Source: Platanthera guangdongensis
Taxonomy: Eukaryota > Streptophyta > Magnoliopsida > Asparagales > Orchidaceae
NCBI GenBank assembly: GCA_039583875.1
Contig: CM077151.1
Span: 114,532,609-114,596,608 of the forward strand
Direction of reading: 5' to 3'
Length of the DNA: 64,000 nucleotides
Part shown: piece after piece, positions 1 to 10,980 of the stretch
Position numbering within the stretch: position 1 is the stretch's first letter
Layout: each line of letters starts with the position of its first letter
Translations under genes and position numbers: made by a program
Notes under the pieces: generated by a model
Database searches by the model: none
The model's input: the letters and a program-made list of their open reading frames with translations, nothing else
What the model was told of the DNA's origin: nothing

Positions 1-881
1 TTTCCATTAAGGAAAGCCGTTTTGACATCCATCTACCAGATCTCGTTGTCATAATACGCAGCAACAGCAAGCAATATCCTTATGGACTTTACCATGGCAA
101 CAGGGGAAAAGGTCTCATCATAGTCAATACCATGAATTTGCTTGAAACCCTTAGCCACCAGTCGCCCTTTGAATGTCTGTACATTCCCATCCATGTCGGT
201 CTTCTTCTTGAAGACCCACTTGCACCCTATGGGTCGTACCCCTTCAGGTGGTTCCACCAAGTTCCAAACTTGGTTTGCATACATGGAGTCCATTTCGGAT
301 TTCATAGCCTCAAGCCATTTGTCGGAGTCCGGTCCATTCATAGCCTCTTGGTAGGTTGCTGGTTCATCATCATGATCCATAAGCAACACATTACCTATTT
401 GAGACACGAGAAATCCATATCTCTCAGGCTCAAACCTCGGTCTACCAGATCTACGTAGGACTTGTGTTCCCTGAGCAGGTTCTCTAGCTACAACATCTTC
501 TAGTCCTGTCTCAGAATCCAATTCCGGTTCATTCATTACATGTGGTTCTTGAACTTCTTCAAGCTCTACCTTTTCAGTCTTTCTTGATAAGAACTCTTTC
601 TCCAAGAAGACACCAGTCCTTGCGACAGACAATTTGCCCTCAGACGGTAGGTAAAAGTAATACCCTTTCGTTTCCTTAGGATATCCCACCAGATAACATT
701 TATCCGATTTGGGTTCCAGCTTGTCAGGCATTTGACGTCTCACGTATGCCTCACAGCCCCAAATTTTAATGAACGACATACTAGGATGCTTCCCAGTCCA
801 TATCTCATATGTGTCTTCAGAACCGTTTTCGTTGGAGCGCGATTCAATGTCCTTGCAGCAGTCTCTAAAGCAAAACCCCAA
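1..881 (-). pseudogene. copia-1 pol: integrase tail and N-terminal reverse transcriptase
   Basis: The frame begins in the integrase C-terminal linker (W-G-C-E-A-Y, then K-C-Y-L-V-G-Y-P) and continues into the copia RT start (V-W-N-L-V, G-C-K-W-V-F-K, R-L-V-A-K-G-F, D-Y-D-E-T-F-S-P-V). A TAG at 33-35 lies where copia RTs carry Gln in the W-Q-M-D-V-K motif, which matches a CAG-to-TAG change. The sequence resumes in frame (M-D-V-K-T-A-F-L-N-G) up to the window edge. It overlaps the upstream integrase frame by about 140 bases in another frame, marking an old frameshift near 740-880. Confidence 0.85.
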
Positions 882-1849
882 AAGGAAACAGGCAAGTCTG
901 CATGACTCATCATCGAACGTACCATGTCTAACAGTGTACGATTTCTCCTCTCAGACACACCATTATGTTGTGGTGTTCTAGGTGGAGTGAGCTGTGATAC
1001 AATACCACACTCTTTCAGATGATCACGGAACTCATGACTCAGGTATTCGGCACCTCGATCAGATCGGAGTGCTTTAACCCTTTTACCCAACTGGTTTTCT
1101 ACTTCATTCTTGAACTCTTTGAACTTTTCAAAGTTCTCGGATTTGCACTTCATAAGATACACATATACGTATCTACTGAAATCATCAGTAAATGTAACAA
1201 AGTAGAAATACCCACCTCTAGCCATGGAACTCATGGGTCCGCATACATCACTATGTACAACACCCAAGAGATCCTCAGCCCTCTCAATATAACCAGTGAA
1301 AGGAGCTTTAGTCATCTTGCCTAACAAACAAGATTCGCATCGCTCAAATGATTCATAATCAAATGAGTCCAAAAGTCCATCTCTATGGAGCTTGGATATG
1401 CGTTTCTCGTTGATATGGCCCAAACGACAATGCCAGAGAAATGTAGGGTTCGAGTCATTTGTTCTTAGTCTTTTATTATTTTCTACATTACAGATCAGAT
1501 GGTCCAAGTTCAAAACATAAAGACCATTAAACAATTGGGCTACAGCATAACAAATATCATTCTTAAATATAGAACAACAGTTGTTCTTAATTATAAAAGA
1601 AAATCCAATCATGTCCAAACATGAAATAGATATAATGTTTCTAATTATGGCCGGAACAAAATAACAATTATCTAGTTCTATTACAAGCCCACTGGGCAAA
1701 GAAAGACGGTAAACCCCTACGGCTACTACAGCAACTCTTGCTCCATTGCCGACGCGGAGGTCCACCTCCCCTTTACTCAGCAATCTTCTCCTTCCAGTTC
1801 CTGCACATTTGTACAAATGTGAGAACCACATCCGGTATCCAATACCCAA
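740..1849 (-). pseudogene. copia-1 pol: protease end, GAG-pre-integrase and integrase
   Basis: A 369-residue frame. Its N-terminal part is protease tail. Around residues 135-185 is the GAG-pre-integrase zinc motif (L-W-H-C-R-L-G-H ... C-E-S-C). The rve integrase core follows with D in H-S-D-V-C-G-P, D in L-R-S-D-R-G-A-E-Y and E in N-G-V-S-E-R-R-N-R-T, so the D,D,E triad is present. The protein would insert the cDNA into the genome. The frame diverges at its C-terminus where the next frame takes over, so the polyprotein is frameshifted on both sides. Confidence 0.88.
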
Positions 1850-2742
1850 GATGACGGAGCAGAAAGGTTTATCTCGATAACGTAGAAATTTGAAGCAGAA
1901 GTCATACCTCCCTTCAATTTCTGCAGACCTTCAATGTACGAAGGACAGTTCCTCCTCCAATGACCAGCCTTGCCACAGTGGTGACATTTCCCTTCCTTCA
2001 CCATGCTTTTCCTTTTCATCAGTGCTGAAGACTTGGGCTCAAGGTATGACTTAGGTCCCACCTTCGTCTTCTTGGAGCCCTTGGCCTTGCCCTTGCCCTT
2101 ATGCACCATCAGTATGGGGCTGGCAGGCTTGGCCTTCTTCATATTGATTTCGGCAGTTCTCAACATGCCTAGGAGTTCGGGCAGTGTCTTGTCTATTTCA
2201 TTTATGTTGTAGTTCAAGACGAACTGCTCATAACTGTCCGGCAACGATTGCAGGATCAGATCTGTGGCCAACTCTTGACCAAGAGGAAAACCCAGCCTTT
2301 CAAGGTTCTCTAAATACCCAATCATCTTGAGTACATGAGTCCCTACTGAGCCTCGAACTCCCATCTTGCACTAAAACAATGCTTTTGTGACGTCGAACCT
2401 CTCTTGACAAGCCTGCCCTTGAAACATTTTCTTGAGATGCTCGTCAATCTCCTTGCACCCCATGTTCTCATATTGCTTCTGAAGCTCAGAGTTCATAGTG
2501 GCAAGCATAAGGCATTCGACATCTAAAGCATCATCAATATACTTCTTATAAGTATCCTTCTCAGCACGGGAAGAGTTCCCGTTCGGCACCTCGGGGGCTT
2601 CTTCTTACAAGACATAGAGCTTTCGCTCTTGCCTGAGAACAATTCTCAGGTTCCTATACAAGTCCATGTAATTTGTCCCACTGAGCTTATCCTTCTCAAG
2701 GATGGCTCTCAGAGACAACGTGGAGTGTGAAACACTTGCCAT
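1777..2742 (-). pseudogene. copia-1 gag (nucleocapsid) and protease start
   Basis: A good start is the ATG at 2742-2740, in frame with copia gag. TAA (2607-2605) and TAG (2373-2371) interrupt it; the second falls at L-F-Q-C-K, where Gln is usual. The capsid part contains the copia gag pattern (H-V-L-K-M-I-G-Y, then L-G-F-P-L-G-Q-E-L-A, then L-P-D-S-Y). The nucleocapsid zinc knuckle is C-H-H-C-G-K-A-G-H-W-R-R-N-C (CX2CX4HX4C). The aspartic protease starts with W-V-L-D-T-G-C-G-S-H, keeping its D-T-G. Gag would form the cytoplasmic virus-like particle and the knuckle would bind RNA. Confidence 0.85.
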
Positions 2743-3711
2743 GGAATTCTATAAGAATTTATGCAGAATAAAATCAGTACCAAAATTTCAAATACAATTT
2801 ATTTTAATTTGGACTTCAATTAAAACACTCCCACTATTTTATTCGAAATGATAGCCCTCACTAACAATTCAGAGAGTTCATGCGAGCTACTCTCTTAGTG
2901 GACAAGATCCGTATTTCACCAACACAATGAGTCAGCTTTGGCTTTCCTCTCACGATGCGGTTATTTAGGTAGACAACGCTTGCCAATTGCATCCTCATGC
3001 AATTCTTGTATGGTTGGTGAATAACTCCTTACTCGCATCCATCATATGGTGCATGCCAACACTATGCCTCTAGGCACTCAACCTTTGAGGTCACCTAGTT
3101 AAGCTGGACCCGATGTCGACAGTGTGATATGACAATTATCCGCTCGCACCCTTACCAAGATAGATTAATGCACCTTGCTTTGGCAAGCCCACACTTTATC
3201 GATCGAGGCAGGAAGAGTGTCATCCATCGGAAGGCATCCGAACACTTAATATTTGATGAGGGGATTTTGATTATGGGTTAACAGTTAACCATGATCAACA
3301 TTTGATCAATGTGCACATCCAAAGAAAAACAAAATTTTCTAAAACCACATGCATCCCTTATGTGCACAACCTGACACCATCAACATTTGATAGAAGGAAG
3401 GGCTAAATCTGAACATCCGAAAACTTCCAAATCCTCAGATTTACATGCATTGGACAAAGGCAAAGACAACTCAACTTAAAGCAGTAGACAAGCTCATCTC
3501 TCTATGTTGGATTCAAAATCCAAAACAAACTCGAGGGATGGTTACTGCTAAGGAGACTACAATTTCTAACAATTAAAAATTTCCACAAAATTCTAGACGT
3601 TCTTGGCGGGGTACCAAGACTAAATCTAGACATTTAGAATACTTCTAAATCCATAGGTTTACACGCACTAGAATAACAAAACTTCCAATACAACAATCAT
3701 GGCCGCAACCT
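2743..3711 (-). other. copia-1 untranslated leader
   Basis: This stretch of about 970 bases lies between the primer site and the gag ATG. I see no long open frame or known domain in it. It is AT-rich and fits a long copia leader. Confidence 0.6.
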
Positions 3712-3725
3712 GGCCTCTGGTACCA
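3712..3725 (-). promoter_or_regulatory. copia-1 primer binding site (tRNA-iMet type)
   Basis: On the minus strand the sequence TGGTACCAGAGGCC lies four bases from the LTR end. It differs slightly from the usual plant initiator-Met site TGGTATCAGAGC. Confidence 0.8.
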
Positions 3726-4250
3726 CTATTGGGTTTCTCTATGAGGATGGCACAAGGCTTGTGCACGCAGCGGAAGAATAAAACATCAAGAAAACCCAAA
3801 AGAGATGGGATCGGGTCATGGTAGTTGAATCAAGAAGTTAACATACAACTAGGCAAAAATTACCTCGGTGGCGTTGAGTCACAACTCAACAGAGATGCTC
3901 CAAACTTCGTCTTCTTGCTAGTGGCGAGTTCTACGTGGAATAATATCCACGTCTCTGCAGAAATCCACACGAGCGGGAGAACGTCGAGTTTTTCCGTCGC
4001 ACGGATAATCGGGAAGGATGATGACCACACCTTGCTTTCCCACGGACTGCTAGGTCCACGCCAGGGATAGCAACACCAGCGACGATCGCCGGAGAGGAGG
4101 AAGTTGACGGAGCGAGCACGGCGGCGGCGGAACACTTCCGTCGGCGGCGGGATTCAGGATCGGCAGAACGAGCGAACGGCGGAACACTTCCGTCGGCTTC
4201 GATTCGATCAGCACGCACAGGTCTCCTATTCCCCGAAAACCCTAAGTGCC

Positions 4251-4258
4251 CTTTTATA
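4251..4258 (-). promoter_or_regulatory. TATA box of copia-1 LTR
   Basis: TATAAAAG on the minus strand within a GC-richer context. It would set transcription of the element towards lower coordinates. Confidence 0.6.
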
Positions 4259-4319
4259 CCAAAGGCATAAATAGACTTAGGAACATCGTTATCCGCAGAC
4301 CACCCAGAAATTTAGGGTT

Positions 4320-4620
4320 CCAGAATCGGTGAGGATCAATCGGCGAGAATCGGAGACGATCGGCGAGAATCACATAGCAGGTTCGACGAGAATCAGTCGG
4401 CGAGTATCACCTAGGATCGGCGAGAATCAGAGTACAATACTCGACGATTCTCGCCTAATGCAGGGTGCACCATACCCGTCGACCGTCGACCTGCGGTCGA
4501 TGATTCTCGTCGATCGTCGAGAATCAGAGTACCAATTCTCGACGATTCTCGTCGATCGGCGAGAATCAGAGTACCAATCCTCGACGATTCTCGTCGACCT
4601 TCGGTCGACTATCCATACCA
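4320..4620. repeat. CGACGA/TCGTCGA-rich repeat in copia-1 U3
   Basis: Degenerate tandem units combine CGAGAATCAGAGTACCAA with TCGACGATTCTCGTCGA. Inverted pairs such as TCGACGA...TCGTCGA recur, so the region can form many small hairpins. The same core heptamer clusters in the LTRs of copia-2, Tekay and SIRE-3 in this window. Confidence 0.8.
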
Positions 4621-4789
4621 GTCCTTCAAGGCAACATTTGCCCAACCCGACGATCCTTTAAGGCAACACTTTGCCCATAACCCCATTCAGGTCGGTGATT
4701 GGTAACCTTTACCAACACAGTCAATCATCCAACTTCTCCACATCTCTTATGTGCGACCCTGCCGGCTCATATCGCGTTGGCAGTGAGAT

Positions 4790-5645
4790 CACATGTTTGA
4801 TCACTTCCAGATCACCATGGTAACTCCAACAGGAGCCTGGTAGCGGGTCTACCCGGGGCCGAGCATCACTCGGGGTCCTGCAAAGTATCCAAATTCTATC
4901 TCCAAAATCCAAACTCTCTCCCTTACCCCCCAGGTGTTCCTACAACCCTGCCAGCTAGTGAGAGCCTAACAACGAGTCTACCCGGGGCCGAGCAGCACTC
5001 GGGGTCCTGTAAAGACCTCAAAGAACCAATCCTTTCCCCCCCAGGTGTGCCTACAACCCTACCAGCTAATGAGAGCCTGACAACGAGTCTACCCGGGGCC
5101 GAGCAACACTCGGGGTCCATTACCCCCAAGGCGAGCCAACGGACCTGCCAGCTAGTAGGAGCCAGGCAGCGGGTCTACCCGGGGCCGAGCATCACTCTGG
5201 GACCTGAAAAGTATTCAAACTCTCTCTCCAAACACCAAACTCTCCCCCTTACCCCCCAGGTGTGCCTACAACCCTGCCAGCTGTGAGAGCCTGACAGCGA
5301 GTCTACCCGGGGCCGAGCAGTACTCGAGGTCCCGTAAAAACCTCCAAGACCCAATCCTTTCCCCCTAGGTGTGCCTACAGCCCTGCCAGCTAATGAGAGC
5401 CTGACAGCGAGTCTACCCGGGGCCGAGCAGCACTCGGGGTCCCTTACCCCCCAGGCGATCCTACGGACCTGCCAGCTAGTAGGAGCCAGGCAGCGGGTCT
5501 ACCCGGGGTCGAGCATAACTCGAGGTCCTGCAAAGTATCCACACTCTCTCTCCAAACTCCAAACTCTCCCCCTTACCCCCTAGGTGTACCTACAACCCTA
5601 CCAGCTAGTGAGAGCCTGACGGCGAGTCTACCCGGGGCCGAGCAG
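4790..5645. repeat. Irregular tandem repeat, 83-130 bp units
   Basis: About eight units share CCTGCCAGCTA, a GAGAGCCTGACAGCG-like block and TCTACCCGGGGCCGAGCA. Unit starts fall near 4930, 5041, 5128, 5256, 5367, 5450 and 5580. The CTGCCAGCTAG and GAGAGCCTGACAGCG blocks also occur in the neighbouring 147-bp array, so the two arrays share ancestry. No protein is claimed here. Confidence 0.85.
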
Positions 5646-8530
5646 CTCTCGGGGTTCAAGGCTAACGCCATCGAGTGACTTCCAGCCCTGGCAGCTAGGT
5701 GAGAACCTGACAGCGGGATCTGGTCGAGGTCTGAGGATGACACCGAGTGACTTCCAGCACTGCCAGCTAGTTGAGAGTCTGACAGTGGGATCTGCTCGGG
5801 GTCCAAGGCTAATTCCATAAAGTGACTTCCAGCCCTGCCAGCTAGGTGAGAGCCTGACAGCGAGATCTGCTCGAGGTCTGAGGATGACACCGAGTGACTT
5901 CCTGCCCTGCCAGCTATGTGAGAGTCTGACAGCGGGATATGCTTGGTGTCCAAGGCTAACACCATTGAGTGACTTCCAGCCCTGCCAGCTAGGAGAGAGC
6001 CTGACAGTGGGATCTGCTCGAGGTCTAAGGATGACACCGAGTGACTTCCAGCCATGCCAGCTAGGTGAGAGTCTGGTAGCGGCATTTGCTCGGGGTCCAA
6101 GGCTAACGCCATCGAGTGACTTCCAGCCATGCCAGCTAGGTGAGAGCCTGACAGCGGGATGTGCTCGAGGTCTGAGGATGACACCGAGTGACTTCCAGCC
6201 CTGCCAGCTAGGTGAGAGCCTGACAGCGGGATCTACTCGGGGTCCAAGGCTAACGACATTGAGTGACTTCCAGCCATGCTAGCTAGGTAAGAGCCTGACA
6301 ACGAGATCTGCTCGAGGTCTGAGGATGACACCGAATGACTTCCAGCTATACCAGCTAGGTGAGATCCTGACAGCGGGATCTGCTCGGGGTCCAAGACTAA
6401 CGCCATTGATTGACTTCCAGCCCTGCCAGCTAGGAGAGAGCCTGACAGCGAGATCTGCTCGAGGTCTAAGGATGACACCGAGTGACTTCTAGCCCTGCCA
6501 GCTAGGTGAGAGCCTAGTAGCGGGATCTTCTCGGGGTCCAAGGCTAACTCCATCGAGTGACTTCCAGCCCTGCCAGCTAGCTGAGAGCCTGACAGCGGGA
6601 TCTGCTCAAGGTCTGAGGATGACACCGAGTGACTTCCAGCCCTGCCAGCTAGGTGAGAGCCTGACAGCGGGATCTGCTCGGGGTCCAAGGCTAACGACAT
6701 CGAGTGACTTCTAGCCTTGGCAGTTAGGTGAGAGCCTGACAGCAGGATCTGCTCGAGGTCTGAGGATCACACCGAGGGACTTCCAGCCCGGCCAGCTAGG
6801 TGAGAGCCTGATAGCGGGATCTGTTCGGGGTCCACTACAAACACCATCGAGTGACTTCCAGCCCTACCAGCTAGGTGAGAGCCTGACAACGGGATCTGCT
6901 CGAGGTCTGAGGATGACACTGAGTGACTTACAGCCCTGCCAGATAGGTGAGAGCCTGACAGCGGGATCTGCTCGAGGTCCAAGGCTAACACCATCGAGTG
7001 ACTTCCAACCCTGCCAGCTAGGTGAGAGCCTGACAGCGGGATCTGCTCGAGGTCTGAGGATGACACCGAGTGACTTCTAGCCCTGCAAGCTAGGTGAGAG
7101 CCTAACAACGGGATCTGCTCGGGGTCCAAGGCTAATGCCATTGAGTGACTTCCAACCCTGCCAGCTAGGTGAGAGCCTGACAGCAGGATCTGCTCGAGGT
7201 CTAAGGATAACACCGAGTGACTTCTAGCCATGCCAGCTAGGTGAGAGACTGATAGCGGGATCTGCTCGGGGTCCAAGGCTAATGCCATCGAGTGACTTCC
7301 AGCTCTGCCAGCTAGGTGAGAGCATGACAGCGGGATCTGCTCGAGGTCTGAGGAGGACACCGAGTTACTTCTAGCTCTGCTAGCTAGGTGAGAGCCTGAC
7401 AGCGGGATCTGCTCGAGGTCCAAGGCTAACGCCATCGAGTGACTTCTAGCCCTGCCAGCTCGGTGAGAGCCTGACATCGGGATCTGCTCGAGGTCTGAGG
7501 ATGACACCAAGTGACTTCCAGCCCGGCCAGCTAGGTGAGAGCCTGACAGCGGGATATGTTCGAGGTCCACTACTAACACCATCGAGTGACTTCCAGCCCT
7601 GCTAGCTAGGTGAGAGCCTGATAACGGGATCTGCTCGAGGTCTGAGGATGACACCGAGTGACTTCTAGCCCTGCCAGCTAGGTGAGAGCCTGATAGCCGG
7701 ATCTGCTCGAGGTCCAAGGCTAACACCATCGAGTGACTTCCAGCCCTGCTAGCTAGGTGAGAGCCTGACAGCGGGATCTGCTTGAGGTCTGAGGATGACA
7801 CAGAGTGACTTATAGCCCTACCAGTTAGGTGAGAGCCTGACAACGGGATCTGCTCGGGGTCCGAGGCTAACACCATCGAGTGACTTCCAGCCCTACCAGC
7901 TAGGTGAGAGCCTGACATCGGGATCTGCTCGAGGTCTAAGGATGACACCGAGTGACTTCCAGCCCTGCCAGCTAGGTGAGAGTCCGACAGCGGGATCTGC
8001 TCGGGGTCCACGGCTAATTCCATCGAGTGACTTCCAGCCCTGCCAGCTAGGTGAGAGCCTGACAGCGGGATCTACTCGAGGTCTGAGGACGATAACGAGT
8101 GACTTCCAGCCATGCCAGCTAGGTGAGAGCCTGAGAGTGGGATCTGCTTGGGGTCCACTACTAACACCATCGAGTGACTTCCAGCCCTTCCAGCTAGGTA
8201 AGAGCCTGACAGCGGGATCTGCTCGAGGTCTGAGGATGACACCGAGTGACTTCCAGCCCTGCCAGCTAGGTGAGAGCCTGACAGCGGGATCTGCTCGGGG
8301 TCTAAGGCTAACGCCATCGAGTGACTTCCAGCCCTGCCAGCTAGGTGAGAGCCTGACAGCGGGATTTGCTCGAGGTCTGAGGATGACACCGAGTGACTTC
8401 CAGGCCTGCCAGCTAGGTGAGAGCCTGACAGCGGGATCTGCTCGGGGTCCAAGGATAACGTCATCGAGTGACTTCCAGCCCTGCCAGCTAGGTGAGAGCC
8501 TGACAGCGGGATCTGCTCGAGGTTTGAGTG
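5646..8530 (-). repeat. 147-bp dimeric tandem array, open in frame on the minus strand
   Basis: About 39 units alternate between 75 bp (TCGGGGTCCAAGGCTAACG type) and 72 bp (TCGAGGTCTGAGGATGACA type), giving a regular 147-bp dimer. On the minus strand the dimer encodes 49 residues as two near-identical blocks with the core E-Q-I-P-L-S-G-S-H-L-A-G-R-A-G-S-H-S. From 8533 to 5573 one frame stays in phase for about 987 codons with only three stops (8074-8072 TAG, 6769-6767 TGA, 6235-6233 TAG). At the array start the frame meets a TGA just upstream with no ATG between, so I annotate a repeat rather than a gene. Confidence 0.9.
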
Positions 8531-8815
8531 CACTTCACCCTTTCATACGAATTACTGCGACAGAACTGACACATCAAGGGATTTTATTAAGAATAAGAAA
8601 TCACTTACATACCTTAAGGAAAAAGGCGGCGCTTCAAATAGGTGCAAATCCTATCCCGAGTGCTACGGGATTCAAACAACATCTATAGGATGGGCTGACT
8701 CCGTGTATGAAGACCTTACACACAAAGTCTCAGCGCACGACCCTAGTCATCACCTGATTCCACTTCTATAGCAATGACGTTCTCCTGAGTTCTTCTGTGT
8801 TGGTCACTCTCCATG
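8531..8815 (-). other. Non-repetitive leader between LTR-like end and array
   Basis: About 285 bases of unique sequence lie between the tandem array and the primer-like site. I see no gene in it. Confidence 0.5.
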
Positions 8816-8830
8816 CTTACCGCACCAAAA
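8816..8830 (-). promoter_or_regulatory. Possible primer binding site
   Basis: Reading the minus strand out of the LTR-like end gives TTTTGGTGCGGTAAG. TGG close to the LTR end is the expected position for a primer site, but I cannot assign the tRNA. Confidence 0.4.
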
Positions 8831-9299
8831 TGTTGAAACAGAAATCTCGGTCTCCTGTGGAGTTCATCCTTGGGGAAGGGGTGACCGCGCACCTACTATC
8901 CTCAAGCGAATGATCTAGGCAAAAGACTAGGAACACAAGGAACAGACCCAAGGTCTCAGCGTGGAGGTCCCGCCGCATACTCGGAAGACTGAAAAACTCT
9001 TCCCCTCCCAAGCCAAAGGTTGAGCTAAGCCACCTTCGGAGGGCTCTCTTGGCCGAGCGGAACATCTAAGGAGAATCTCAAGACCAACTCTCTCCTGACT
9101 AGATGTGCCTCCTCGGGTCTATAAAAAATGATCCTCACCCGCCCTACTAATGGCAAAATCTCGATGAGCAATTCTACGAAATGCTGCCCAAGTTGGGCCA
9201 CTAACAGCGTAACTCTGCTATTCTAAAAGTATGAGAACGGACCATCAGGGGCTTCCCGGCAACTATACCTCGGGGCCCCCACGGGGCGAGCGGTTCACA
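8831..9299 (-). repeat. LTR-like segment (about 469 bp)
   Basis: It begins TGTTGAAACAG and ends GGTTCACA on the plus strand, so it has TG...CA ends, and a primer-like site abuts the left end. A TATAAAAAA run at 9118 is on the plus strand, which does not fit the inferred minus orientation. The boundaries are inferred without a partner LTR. Confidence 0.45.
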
Positions 9300-9930
9300 A
9301 GAAAACCGCCCGCCTAATACGAAGAAGAATAAACAACATACACAAGGCGTCACAGGCATTATAAATAATTATAGGATTATAATTCCATACTTCGGCACGC
9401 AGGCCGACAATATAACCAAAAAATAGGCCTTCGACGACCGACACAAGCTTGGGCTTAAGCCTGCTACTCCCCGCTTGGTATTGCAACACCTGTACGCCAA
9501 CGTCTCGACAAGCAGCTGCCAGCTGAACATCCGTCGGCTAACATGTGCTGGCCAAATATATTGCACATACCCCTTTTTCGGGGCTATGGTGCGCATTCCC
9601 TACAAATAGATAATATACAACTTCCACGGAGTCTTCTCTGGGAACCCCAGAACATCACCAATCCGGCTCACATGTCTGGATGGGCTTCACACAGCATTCC
9701 TAAAGCCGTACTCACGCTTTCGGGTGCTAATGCAGTCAATTGTAGGGACATAGACGTCAACACGTCGGAGAGCTCCCTTCACCCACCTGTTGGTGGAGAG
9801 GGGCTTCCATGCAAATATGTAAACTGAGGGTTTCACCTGCCCAAAAAGAAACATCGTTACCCTTGACCCGTATGTTGACGAAGCCGCAGCCGTGTATCGA
9901 CTGTACACGCACGGATCCGGACGTCGTAGT
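9300..9930 (-). repeat. Eroded Tekay-like LTR fragment
   Basis: It shares dispersed blocks, in the same order, with the Tekay LTRs at 23069 and 30180: CGGCACGCAGGCCG, AGGCCTTCGA, GGGCTTAAGCC against GGGCTTTAGCC, GCAACACCTG, ACATGTCTGGATGGGCTTCA against ACATGTCCGGATAGGCTTCA, and ATCGTTACCCT. It is much more diverged than the other copies and lacks intact ends. Confidence 0.6.
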
Positions 9931-10069
9931 ATGAACTCTGATCCTTTTTCTTGCTGTGGATCTTGATAGCAATAACCCTCTTCATGAGAGGCTCGGGCAA
10001 CACTTGCTGGAGGCGGCCTAGACAGAAAAATAGGAGAGGATGGGCTGCACTCCTCCTTACGGCGGCCTG
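9931..10069. other. Short unassigned stretch
   Basis: No gene or repeat is recognised; it separates the eroded LTR from the minisatellite. Confidence 0.4.
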
Positions 10070-10500
10070 GACTGAGAGAGGTGGAGGGGGCTCGGGGTTG
10101 GGGTTGCTGCTCCAGGCAGAGAGAGAGAGGGCGGGGGTGGGGTTTGGTGCTCCAGGCCGACGGGAGAGAGAGGGTCGGGGGTGGGGGTTGCTGCTCCAGG
10201 CCGACGGGAGAGAGAGGGCCGGGGGTGGGGGTTGCTGCTCCATGCTGATGGGAGAGAGGAAGGGCCGGGGGTAGGGGTTGCTGCTCTAGGTAGTGAGAGC
10301 GAGGGCGGGGGTGGGGGTTGCTGCTCCAGGCCGACGGGAGAGAGATAGGGCCGGGGGTGGCGGTTGCTTCTCCAGGCCGACGGGAGAGAGAGAGGGCCGG
10401 GGATGGGGGTTGCTGCTCCAGGCCGACGGGAGAGAGAGGGCCGGGGGTGGGGGTTGATGCTCCAGGCCGACGGGAGAGAGGAAGGGTCGGGGGCGGCTAG
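10070..10500. repeat. GC-rich minisatellite, 44-47 bp units
   Basis: About nine imperfect copies contain TGCTGCTCCAGGCCGACGGG, then a GA run, then GGGCCGGGGGTGGGGG. Four or more G-runs with short loops per unit make G-quadruplexes possible on the plus strand. The open frames across it follow from the repeat and are not treated as genes. Confidence 0.85.
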
Positions 10501-10534
10501 GCTACAGGTTGACGAGCTAGGGTTCCAGCCCCTT

Positions 10535-10690
10535 TCCCATTTCTCCCCTGCTCCCCCCCCCGCCTTTTCTTCTTTTTTTCTCTCCCCCCACCCGATCTGC
10601 CTCCTTCCCCCCTTTTTCCTTTTTTTCTTTTTTCATTTCTCCTCTTTTTCCTCTCCTCTACCGAGCCCATCCCCCTCCTTCTTATCTTAA
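10535..10690. repeat. Polypyrimidine tract
   Basis: Roughly 150 bases are almost pure C and T, with runs of C and T up to nine long. This is low-complexity DNA able to adopt triplex structure. Confidence 0.85.
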
Positions 10691-10699
10691 TCCATCAAA

Positions 10700-10759
10700 A
10701 CTTATGTATATATCATATAATATATATATATATAACATTATATGTATATTATAATATAA

Positions 10760-10830
<71 letters not shown>
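10700..10830. repeat. TA microsatellite
   Basis: An imperfect AT-rich start leads into an uninterrupted (TA)n run of about 60 bases or more near 10768-10828. Long TA runs in plants are highly mutable. Confidence 0.95.
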
Positions 10831-10831
<1 letters not shown>

Positions 10832-10980
10832 TTTTAAGCTTATGCAAATAAAACCTCCGCACGTGCGCACGAGAAACCACACGAGCTCGAACGGGGCTGC
10901 ACCAAAGCATCGCCCACATAGCATCCCCCAGGCCCGCCACTTGGGGAGGATCCCACTCGGCCGGATACGGGATTGTACAT
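10831..10980. other. Short unique spacer
   Basis: About 150 bases without a recognisable gene or repeat lie between the TA run and the 81-bp array. Confidence 0.4.

Larger units (their letters stand above)
1..4717 (-). mobile_element. Ty1/copia retrotransposon relic (copia-1), 5' part
   Basis: Reading on the minus strand there is a 5' LTR (4717-3730), an initiator-Met primer site, an untranslated leader, then gag, protease, integrase and the start of reverse transcriptase in copia order (INT before RT). The window edge cuts it inside RT, so the 3' LTR and one target-site duplication are outside. The reading frame is broken by at least three stops and two frameshifts, so it is defective. The five bases next to the LTR at 4718-4722 (CAGTC) are the expected half of the duplication. 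Confidence 0.9.
3730..4717 (-). repeat. copia-1 5' LTR
   Basis: On the minus strand it opens TGTTGGTAAAGG at 4717 and ends in CA at 3730 beside the primer site, about 988 bp. A TATA box lies at 4258-4251. U3 contains the CGACGA-rich repeat at 4320-4620. The partner LTR is outside the window, so the outer boundary is inferred from the TG...CA ends and the start motif. Confidence 0.75.
4718..9299 (-). mobile_element. Probable LTR-element relic carrying tandem repeats
   Basis: An LTR-like segment (8831-9299, TG...CA) is followed on the minus strand by a primer-like sequence, about 300 bases of leader and about 3.7 kb of tandem repeats, and then by copia-1. No gag or pol domain can be recognised. 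I infer a non-autonomous gypsy-type element; the second LTR is not visible, so this grouping is tentative. Confidence 0.4.

Noticed and set aside
4790..8530. Possible CRISPR array
   Set aside because: Units are contiguous tandem repeats without unique spacers, and the sequence is plant retroelement DNA.
7942..8688. Plus-strand 248-codon frame with S-D-F-Q-P-C-Q-L-G-E-S repeats
   Set aside because: It is the opposite-strand reading of the 147-bp array and is stopped more often elsewhere than the minus frame.
9118..9126. TATA box for the 8831-9299 LTR-like segment
   Set aside because: TATAAAAAA is on the plus strand, opposite to the orientation implied by the adjacent primer-like site; left unassigned.
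10318..10690. Frames across the GC-rich minisatellite and pyrimidine tract
   Set aside because: They reflect repeat composition only and contain no domain.
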